IMG/VR virus record: IMGVR_UViG_3300010399_000085
Span: 1-20,054 of that record
DNA from: a virus
DNA length: 20,054 bases
Reading direction: 5' to 3' (one strand)
The notes under the pieces are model-generated. The model was given only the letters and a program-made list of their open reading frames with translations. It was not told where the DNA came from and did no database searches. Shown here in pieces: positions 14,890-20,054 of this stretch (positions are counted from its first letter, which is position 1; each line of letters starts with the position of its first letter). The translations under genes and the position numbers were made by a program.

Positions 14890-16195
14890 TCAATTTAATA
14901 GCGTGATCCAAAGCCCGTTGTTGTTGGCTACCGCCCGGATCTGATGCGCTGGAAGTAGCCGGTTCGGTCATGGTATCGACGAAATCATCCACGCGGTCGA
15001 CCGGAATCATATTTGCGGGTACATAACGTCTGTCGCCGCCTTCCCACTTGTTCCAGTCTTCCAATTCGGCGATTTGGTCTCCGCTGATCGCTCCAATGTT
15101 GAAAAGCGTCCGGTAACCCTCTGTTCGGGTCTTGAAATCCCCGCGGAGCAACGCGCTGGCGTTGAACTTCACATAATAAGGAGTACGGGAGGTTGCATTG
15201 GATTCGGCGAACAGTTTTGAATTGCATTCCTGCTCGATATTGGTCACAATTGGGAGTAGAGTATACTTCACAAAGGTCAAATCCTGCTGTTCGGCATTCG
15301 CCCATGTAGCGCGCTGGTAGTTCTGAGCCAGCGACGGCGGCACGCGGAAGATGCCGTAAATGTTCTGATCGGTAGCGCTGATAGCCTCAAGATATTGGGC
15401 ATCGCTCGGGGTGATCATTAAAGGGTTGTATTTCAGGCCGAACGGCAATACCGGAGTTTTGCCGGTATCAATATTTTCTCGCCAACCGTCCTGAAGTTTG
15501 CCTTCCTGCTTCTTAACTACGTCGAAATGAGCCTCGGTTGAGAAGTATCCAGGGGGTTTTGTTCCGATCGCATTCGAACCATATTTTTTGAGCTTCTTAC
15601 CATATCCAATGGTCTCAGCATTGTATCCAATCTTCGAAATCCCATAGTAACCATCTAAGGAAAGGTCTTTAAAGTGCAGCATTTCCCAGAACGCGTACCG
15701 CTTTCCTCCATGCTGATAATAAGCGTCGCCCGAATCACTTACCATAATCTGAACTCCCAAGGGATCACACACAATGTCTAATCGGTTTGGCCTCATCGCA
15801 CGGGTGTATGTCACTACAGCAAAACAGTTACCGTACAAGTCGATATGGGCGCAGACGGTTTTCCAGAAATCAGCAGCAGTTTGAAACGGGTTCGGCCTAT
15901 TATGAATGAGGTTGTAAACAGGGTGTTCGTAAGCGGTGCGGGAGCCCTGATCGGTGTCTTGCTTGACACTCGCGGGCATCGTGGATAGAGATTCGGCGCG
16001 GACAAGGACACAAGTAAAGACCGTGGCCTGTCGCATGGCGTCCTTCGTGCTGATGGTTTTGCATAGGTCGTCAGCATCAGCACCGACCCACCAGCGGGCG
16101 AAATCGCCATTTAATAGGGAAAAGACTTGCTGTGACCGGTAACTGATGTTACGGAAAACATTGCCAACGCCGTGGAAAAATTGCTTTATCCCCAT
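14855..16195 (-). CDS. Portal protein, HK97 family
   Basis: A 446-residue portal that forms the dodecameric ring at the head vertex, where the terminase docks and DNA passes. Family segments are KDAMRQATVFTCVLVRAESL and STMPASVKQD near residues 50-85, then HPVYNLIHNRPNPFQTAADF, the stem approach DLYGNCFAVVTY, a wing strand region ending FWEMLHFKDLSLDGYYGISK, and the late motif YGIFRVPPSLA with the NAEQQDLTFVKYTLLPIVTNI helix. The length is usual for the family. It starts at ATG 16195 after a short stretch with no Shine-Dalgarno motif, and there is a plus-strand gene immediately upstream rather than a coupled one, so this segment may need its own promoter or read-through. Confidence 0.95.
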   Translation of the reverse strand: MGIKQFFHGVGNVFRNISYRSQQVFSLLNGDFARWWVGADADDLCKTISTKDAMRQATVFTCVLVRAESLSTMPASVKQDTDQGSRTAYEHPVYNLIHNRPNPFQTAADFWKTVCAHIDLYGNCFAVVTYTRAMRPNRLDIVCDPLGVQIMVSDSGDAYYQHGGKRYAFWEMLHFKDLSLDGYYGISKIGYNAETIGYGKKLKKYGSNAIGTKPPGYFSTEAHFDVVKKQEGKLQDGWRENIDTGKTPVLPFGLKYNPLMITPSDAQYLEAISATDQNIYGIFRVPPSLAQNYQRATWANAEQQDLTFVKYTLLPIVTNIEQECNSKLFAESNATSRTPYYVKFNASALLRGDFKTRTEGYRTLFNIGAISGDQIAELEDWNKWEGGDRRYVPANMIPVDRVDDFVDTMTEPATSSASDPGGSQQQRALDHAIKLNGHHKTNGHEA

Positions 16196-16249
16196 TGAGG
16201 GACAAAAGAGGGCAGGAAACTTCCAAAATAGTGAAACAATGTTTAACTT
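16196..16249. other. 54-base divergent gap between portal and plus-strand gene
   Basis: This gap separates the portal start (minus) from the lone plus-strand gene. The minus strand has TATTTTGG at 16223-16230, seven of eight matches to the Bacteroidota -7 motif TAnnTTTG, but no convincing TTTG partner at the right distance. No hairpin terminator was seen. A promoter is possible but weakly supported. Confidence 0.25.
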
Positions 16250-16435
16250 GTGGGAAACATTCCGGATTTGGACAAGAAACTGTTCGATTTCTTCACGGAG
16301 AAGTTAAACAAAAACCTCCCGGCCGCCAGGTCGATGCAAGAAGCATTCGAAAAAACGAATGAGGAAATTGGATTCTCCGCTTACAGCTCGTTCCATAGTT
16401 ACAACATGGTGAAGAGACGGAAAAAGAAAAAATAG
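16250..16435 (+). CDS. Lone plus-strand small basic protein
   Basis: A 61-residue protein, the only convincing gene on the plus strand. It starts at GTG 16250 and ends with TAG at 16435, exactly one base before the stop of the convergent 42-residue minus-strand gene. Codons look coding: acidic/amphipathic N-terminal helix (IPDLDKKLFDFFTEKLNK), a second helix (RSMQEAFEKTNEEIGFSAYS), then a very basic tail VKRRKKKK. The pattern, small helical body with aromatic SSFHSYN segment and an arginine/lysine tail, recalls short DNA- or RNA-binding phage proteins, but no named family is recognised. No competing long minus-strand frame covers this interval. Function unknown. Confidence 0.65.
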   Translation: MGNIPDLDKKLFDFFTEKLNKNLPAARSMQEAFEKTNEEIGFSAYSSFHSYNMVKRRKKKK

Positions 16436-16564
16436 TTAGCTCACAACCTCCACATTCTCGATCCCCGAAAACGATTTGAACCAGCCACAGAAAAGCACCG
16501 ACCCAGAATCGGATTTGCGCCAGATATACCAGCCTTGATTGTGGGCACGTGCGTAGTGGGTCAT
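16436..16564 (-). CDS. 42-residue ORF coupled to 16561-16902 gene
   Basis: A very short ORF, MTHYARAHNQGWYIWRKSDS then a GSVLFCGWFKSF stretch, with stop TAA at 16436-16438. Its ATG overlaps the TGA of the upstream gene by four bases, the coupling seen across this operon. Aromatic-rich strands (GWYIW, VLFCGWF) suggest a small beta fold. It ends directly against the stop of the plus-strand gene. Too short for family recognition; the coupling is the main support. Confidence 0.55.
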   Translation of the reverse strand: MTHYARAHNQGWYIWRKSDSGSVLFCGWFKSFSGIENVEVVS

Positions 16565-16902
16565 TTCATCACAATTTTTAGATTCCTCATTGATGCGAAC
16601 GATACGTATCTGCCAGATTTTTTAAGGGCCTTTTTCAATTTTCTTGGATGGCGTTTCATCCTGGCTTGCATCTGTTTATTGAGCGCCTTCACAAGATCAT
16701 TACGCAGATCATCAATAATGTCCTTGTACAATTCACTATCTCGATATGAGGCATTTTTAACAGTAGCCCTCTCATACTTCATAATTTTGGATTCAGGGAT
16801 GCCAAATGCTTTATTGATTAGATCCATGGTGCCGCCGCAATCATGCATAAATTGGCGTTCAGCATCTGTCATTTCAAGGGGCATATATTTCAGATCGCTC
16901 AT
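16561..16902 (-). CDS. Basic helical protein of unknown function
   Basis: A 113-residue protein between terminase and portal, coupled by ATGA overlaps to both neighbours. The N-terminal half (MTDAERQFMHDCGGTMDLIN, then KAFGIPESKIMKYE) looks like a small helix-turn-helix-like bundle, and the C-terminal half is strongly basic (MQARMKRHPRKLKKALKKSG). A nucleic-acid-binding role would fit both its charge and its place beside packaging genes. No catalytic motif or membrane segment is seen, and no family is recognised. Confidence 0.72.
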   Translation of the reverse strand: MSDLKYMPLEMTDAERQFMHDCGGTMDLINKAFGIPESKIMKYERATVKNASYRDSELYKDIIDDLRNDLVKALNKQMQARMKRHPRKLKKALKKSGRYVSFASMRNLKIVMK

Positions 16903-17345
16903 TTCCGTTTCTTTTTCTTTGGATGGAATCTAGGCCCTGCGCCCTTTGCTGTTGTAATGAACTTGGACGCCGCGTTAACTTCATTCAATTCCTTTAAGGC
17001 TACAGAAAGTCTCTTGAGATCAGATTCACGTTTCTCCCTTTCGGCCTGTTCGTTAATCATTCGCGCATCTTCAATCAATAAATTCAGAATGACATAAGGC
17101 GATAATGCTCGTTGGGCGGAGTGATCCAATATTTTTTCTGTTATACTGTAATCTTTAACCACATCATAAATATATCTTACGACGGCTATAGAATGTGGGT
17201 AACGAGTCGCTATCTCTACAATTTTCTCATCATCTTCCCATGCTGGCATATTCTTAATCCACTCAGGAGACGTGAGATATTCAATCTGTTTCTTCAGATC
17301 GAAATCCTTAACAAACTTCTCATGAAATTCTCTATCCTGGTTCAT
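16899..17345 (-). CDS. Helical protein of unknown function next to terminase
   Basis: A 148-residue, mostly helical protein. It starts inside an ATGA overlap with the terminase stop and ends in another with the 113-residue gene. The middle has hydrophobic helices (YPHSIAVVRYIYDVVKDYSI, then ALSPYVILNLLIED), followed by a charged coiled-coil-like stretch (ARMINEQAEREKRESDLKRL) and a basic tail (HPKKKKRK). No nuclease, HNH or ATPase motif is seen. Its fixed coupling to the large terminase suggests a packaging or head assembly partner, which is an inference. Confidence 0.72.
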   Translation of the reverse strand: MNQDREFHEKFVKDFDLKKQIEYLTSPEWIKNMPAWEDDEKIVEIATRYPHSIAVVRYIYDVVKDYSITEKILDHSAQRALSPYVILNLLIEDARMINEQAEREKRESDLKRLSVALKELNEVNAASKFITTAKGAGPRFHPKKKKRK

Positions 17346-19069
17346 ATATAAAGTATCCCAATATCACCGCCACCCTCTGTCTCGATAGTCTTCCATTGTG
17401 CAATCGCACTGATCGCCGCCGAAATCCCCACCACCCGGCTCTCACTCTTCTCTATCCTTATCCCTGACTCTTTCCGAATCACATTGCAGTTTCCATTCAT
17501 CCAAGTTAAGACAGGATTATTGAAGTGCTCAACTTTGTGAGCTGTCAACAAATCTTCCCACTGTGAAGTAGGGTCCCCGATGCCACCGACCGTCTGCGAC
17601 AACGGGTTACCTACTATCCCCATCTTAATCAACCCCTGCACAATGTCGTTATTTTCTTTGATCTTCGGAAAGGCGAAAGAGTGCATGTAGTACTTGCCGA
17701 TTTCTTCCGAAAGCCAGTCGATCACCATGGAGTTTTCCACCGTGTTCCCTTCATCAACCTTGATGTAATCGAGCCACTTCCCGTACCCATCGAACTTATC
17801 CGGGTTGTTGTTAATGTACTCCCGGGGCATCCAAAAAAACACCTTAACCCTTACGATGTCACCGGGAAATACAAGAACAAAAGCGCTTAACCCTTTCGCG
17901 CCGACGAGCTCGATCCCTCCGTAACAAACCTGCCCTTCAAGTTCGTCTTCATCGGTCCCATGCGCATTGGCGTTCCAGGTTTCGGCGCTGATGAACGTCG
18001 TGGGTGAATCCACCCACATATTGAAATTGAAAGTCAGAACGTCTACTTCTTTTGTTCCGCCTTCGTTCTTGGCTTTCGTTAATTGGCTCTTTAAAAAGTG
18101 ATCGTAAACCGAAACTTTGTAGTTAGGATTCGACTGCTGGTAGATTTCAGGGTGGTCCATCAAGTAACCGATCGTAAGTTCGAACGGCTTTCCATCTTCC
18201 CCGATAGGTCTATCCATTTCGAAGATGAACGCCAGGTAAGTATCATCCTCGATCGTTCCCTCCATAATATCTATCCCTGTTTTTCTCAACTTCGTATAGC
18301 ATGGCCCTTGTTTCTTTGGTCCTGAGGTGGTTATGCAGACCGTCAATGGCTCCTCGCGTGCCCCCTGCGCGTTCTCCATGGCATTCAGAAGGGAGTCACT
18401 ATCGGCCATCGCGTACTCGTCGATGATGACTAAAGAGGGATTCTTTCCGTGCTTCCCGCCCGCTGTTCTCTTTGTTTGGTCCTCCGGCTCTTTGGCCATG
18501 GTCTCGATAAACCCGTCCCGCTCCTCGTGGGTAATCGTAAGAATCTTTCCATTGTACTTGCTGAGCTTAACCGTGTCGTCCTCGATATAGTCCGCCAGAA
18601 CTGGGGAATTCTCGATGGTCTTACCAGCGTAGTTTACGCAGATGTTTGCCTGCTCATGGTTGGTGGCTCCGACGAAAACCTTTGGCGCGTTGATCCGGTC
18701 GGCGAACAAGTGGAACAAGGAAAAGAACGCGGCCATTGCTGTTTTTGCATTCTTCTTTCCGGTCTCGATAAACGCCATCTTGACCCTCCTAAGCCCGGTT
18801 TCCACCACGATCCACCCATACACCTGCTGAATTATGAACTTCTGCCACGGCTCCAGCATGACCGGCTGCCCGCGCCATTTGTCCTCCCAGTGGTTTAAGT
18901 TCTCCTCGATGAAGATGATGGGCAAGTTGGCCTGGTCCTCATAGAAGTAGATGTCCTCCCGCTCAAGATCTGAGATAAACCGTTTGGCCGAAAGCTTCAT
19001 TAAATGCCCTGTTTTTAGGACATTCTCTGGCTCCAGGACCCAGCGGGCGTATTGTTCGGCGGCGCTCAA
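17342..19069 (-). CDS. Large terminase subunit, HK97/P27-type, nuclease residues altered
   Basis: The DNA-packaging motor, 575 residues from the TTG at 19069, chosen because TTGA overlaps the previous stop; a TTG at 19090 gives 582. Numbering here follows 19069. The ATPase domain has a P-loop-like TGKKNAKT at 103-110, where Ala replaces the usual Gly of the NGK[ST] core, Walker B SLVIIDEYA (Asp217-Glu218) and the coupling motif CITTSG near 245-250. The C-terminal nuclease-type domain is recognisable (CYGGIELVGAKGLSAFVLVF, NNPVLTWMNGN), but where the family has catalytic Asp residues this protein has Glu387 (GGIEL), Pro468 (FAFPK) and Val547 (SRVVGI). It may therefore be a poor or inactive nuclease. 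It is preceded by a small accessory gene and followed by two unknown helical proteins. Identity as terminase is firm; the loss is inferred from alignment by memory. Confidence 0.93.
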   Translation of the reverse strand: MSAAEQYARWVLEPENVLKTGHLMKLSAKRFISDLEREDIYFYEDQANLPIIFIEENLNHWEDKWRGQPVMLEPWQKFIIQQVYGWIVVETGLRRVKMAFIETGKKNAKTAMAAFFSLFHLFADRINAPKVFVGATNHEQANICVNYAGKTIENSPVLADYIEDDTVKLSKYNGKILTITHEERDGFIETMAKEPEDQTKRTAGGKHGKNPSLVIIDEYAMADSDSLLNAMENAQGAREEPLTVCITTSGPKKQGPCYTKLRKTGIDIMEGTIEDDTYLAFIFEMDRPIGEDGKPFELTIGYLMDHPEIYQQSNPNYKVSVYDHFLKSQLTKAKNEGGTKEVDVLTFNFNMWVDSPTTFISAETWNANAHGTDEDELEGQVCYGGIELVGAKGLSAFVLVFPGDIVRVKVFFWMPREYINNNPDKFDGYGKWLDYIKVDEGNTVENSMVIDWLSEEIGKYYMHSFAFPKIKENNDIVQGLIKMGIVGNPLSQTVGGIGDPTSQWEDLLTAHKVEHFNNPVLTWMNGNCNVIRKESGIRIEKSESRVVGISAAISAIAQWKTIETEGGGDIGILYI

Positions 19070-19212
19070 TTCGGAAACTTTAAAACCCAAACCGCATCAT
19101 ACGAATAGACCTGAGCACCGCCATGCGGGTAAGTCCCCACAAGGCGCGGGTTAATGAAATCGCGCCCGCGGAAGACATTTAGGATAAGGCTGTAGTGCAC
19201 GGACTGATACAT
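19066..19212 (-). CDS. 48-residue ORF before the large terminase
   Basis: A short frame, MYQSVHYSLILNVFRGRDFI then NPRLVGTYPHGGAQVYSYDA and a short end. It begins four bases after the stop of the 125-residue gene and its TGA overlaps the proposed TTG start of the terminase (TTGA). It fills an otherwise unused gap in a cluster with almost no free bases. Composition is protein-like, but the size prevents recognition. Moderate support. Confidence 0.5.
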   Translation of the reverse strand: MYQSVHYSLILNVFRGRDFINPRLVGTYPHGGAQVYSYDAVWVLKFPN

Positions 19213-19216
19213 GGCG

Positions 19217-19594
19217 TTATCCGAAAATTCGCTTGAAAAATGATTCTGTTTTGGGACCCCATCCTATCCAGTCCGGCGGTTGATCCGCTTCGGGTTCAGG
19301 AGGTATATCCCACATCACGACATCCATTCGTTCTCTTTCCTCTACGCGAAATCCCCTAACCCTCAATACTGCGCGAACATCGATCCGTAGTCTCCAAATA
19401 AAATGGCATTCGAATTCACCAGCTTTCGCTGCTTTCTCTATGTCCTTCATGGCGTCAGCGAGTCGTTTATGAAAATCGTTCTCTAAATAAACTTGCTTGG
19501 CAGGTTGAGCTGCGTCCGTCATTGATCTTGCTTTTTCTGCATCAAAAACCATATAAAATTCTGTTTTGTCTGTCTTGACTCGGGATACATCCAA
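19217..19594 (-). CDS. Small accessory protein between terminase genes
   Basis: A 125-residue protein between the small and large terminase genes. It has a long helix (YLENDFHKRLADAMKDIEKA), then AAKAGEFECHFIWRLR and VLRVRGFRVEERERMDVVMW, a helix-strand pattern (small residues before GEF, then a GF-x-V segment ending in W) that recurs in small uncharacterised phage proteins where GKY, GYxV and ISW motifs appear in the same order. The C-terminus is proline-rich and acidic (DIPPEPEADQPPD) and ends ESFFKRIFG. Starts three bases after the small terminase stop. Function unknown. Confidence 0.72.
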   Translation of the reverse strand: MDVSRVKTDKTEFYMVFDAEKARSMTDAAQPAKQVYLENDFHKRLADAMKDIEKAAKAGEFECHFIWRLRIDVRAVLRVRGFRVEERERMDVVMWDIPPEPEADQPPDWIGWGPKTESFFKRIFG

Positions 19595-19597
19595 TTT

Positions 19598-19987
19598 TTA
19601 TTTGGCAATCTTCAAGTTTGAGAAGTCTTTCTTCTTCGGCTTGTCAGTCATCTTTTTGAAAATCTTCTCCCGATCCCCAGGGTTCAACCCGAACTTGCCC
19701 GCGTGCTTCAGAATGTTCCCGTACTCGTTCTTCATCACCGTGTACTCGGGGCGGATCTGCGAGTACTCCCCGCCTTTCTCCGTGATGATCGTCATCGATA
19801 CCCCGTCATCCTTGCATACCTTCGCGTTCTCCGCGTACAAACAAAAGCTATTCGCCAGCATCGCCAGCTCGAATCGGTCCGCGTCCATCATCTTCATCTT
19901 CGCCCGGCAGTGATCAAGCAGGGCCTCCAGGATAACCTCGCCAGCATCCGATAAAAAGTCATCCCCAAATTGTGCGTTTTTACTCAT
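19598..19987 (-). CDS. Small terminase subunit, P27-like
   Basis: A 129-residue protein of the P27 (Terminase_4-type) small terminase family, which recognises phage DNA and hands it to the large subunit. Family features are an N-terminal helix (AGEVILEALLDHCRAKMKMM), the DADRFELAMLANSFCLYAEN helix where P27 proteins have the alternating D-x-x-L-E/A helix, a middle strand-turn with a GGEYSQIRPEYTVMKNEYGN segment (usual Q-P sequence region), and the closing ILKHAGKFGLNPGDREKIF, matching the typical L-x-x-x-G-L-x-P-x-D/E-R ending. Length is near the family norm. It is the first gene in view of the operon and lies 67 bases from the right edge. Confidence 0.87.
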   Translation of the reverse strand: MSKNAQFGDDFLSDAGEVILEALLDHCRAKMKMMDADRFELAMLANSFCLYAENAKVCKDDGVSMTIITEKGGEYSQIRPEYTVMKNEYGNILKHAGKFGLNPGDREKIFKKMTDKPKKKDFSNLKIAK

Positions 19988-20054
19988 TTTAAGCTGTTTT
20001 TAAAGTTTTACCCCCGGGTTATTGAAAAATTGAGCGAACAAAAAAAGTGAAAAG
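19988..20054 (-). other. Leader upstream of small terminase
   Basis: These 67 bases precede the small terminase start on the minus strand. The sequence is A/T-rich around a CCCGGG block (TAACCCGGGGGTAAAACTTT), with TTTTTTTG further upstream. TTTG and TAAAACTTT could be a degenerate Bacteroidota promoter, but neither matches well. No Shine-Dalgarno motif is obvious before the ATG (AAACAGCTTAAAATG). No gene is seen here. Confidence 0.3.

Noticed and set aside
16223-16230. TATTTTGG as a portal promoter -7 element
   Set aside because: There is no matching -33 element at a suitable distance, and a near match of eight bases is expected by chance.
18449-18898. A 149-codon plus-strand frame opposite the large terminase
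   Set aside because: It is antisense to the conserved ATPase domain and has no family features or coupling to neighbours; a shadow frame.
1-20054. tRNA genes, CRISPR arrays, insertion sequences or attachment sites
   Set aside because: No cloverleaf, regular spaced repeats, transposase or terminal inverted repeats were seen; the only clear repeat is the gene-end pair at 2621 and 3165.

Overview
This window is the late (packaging, head and tail) module of a long-tailed siphovirus-like phage or prophage with HK97-type head genes, probably infecting a member of the Bacteroidota. The host call rests on three things. The tail-tip protein has the architecture common in Bacteroidota phages and carries an SprB-type repeat, a domain typical of that phylum. 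Strongly expressed genes (major capsid, tail tube) start behind A/T-rich leaders with no Shine-Dalgarno motif. Base composition is moderate, close to half GC. No integrase, repressor, lysis or host gene is visible, so free phage and prophage cannot be told apart.

All genes but one are on the minus strand, so the operon reads from the right edge to the left. Packaging: a P27-like small terminase (19598-19987), a small accessory protein (19217-19594), a possible 48-residue ORF (19066-19212), and the large terminase (17342-19069). Two helical proteins of unknown function and a 42-residue ORF follow (16436-17345). Next comes the only plus-strand gene (16250-16435), nested between minus-strand neighbours. 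Head: portal, HK97-type prohead protease and major capsid protein (12974-16195). Three small genes follow (12145-12961); the middle one has a Sec signal peptide. Head-tail junction: a gp6-like connector, a GT-A-like glycosyltransferase, a head-tail adaptor, an HK97 gp10-like protein and a DUF3168-type tail terminator (9725-12155). Tail: a small basic protein, the tail tube, a tail assembly chaperone pair joined by a predicted -1 frameshift, the tape measure protein, a 1102-residue tail-tip protein, and five distal genes ending in a tail fibre and a pectate-lyase-like beta-helix protein (35-9728).

Genes are extremely tightly packed. Most junctions are four-base ATGA stop/start overlaps, which implies translational coupling. 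That pattern supports several small genes and suggests that the large terminase starts at a TTG within a TTGA overlap.

The observations most worth a second look are these: a large terminase whose nuclease domain seems to have lost its conserved acidic residues; an exact A AAA AAC slippery heptamer in the tail chaperone gene; the lone antisense gene; a glycosyltransferase and a secreted beta-rich protein inside the head cluster; the SprB-like repeat in the tail tip; and a conserved acidic C-terminal tag shared by two adjacent tail genes.
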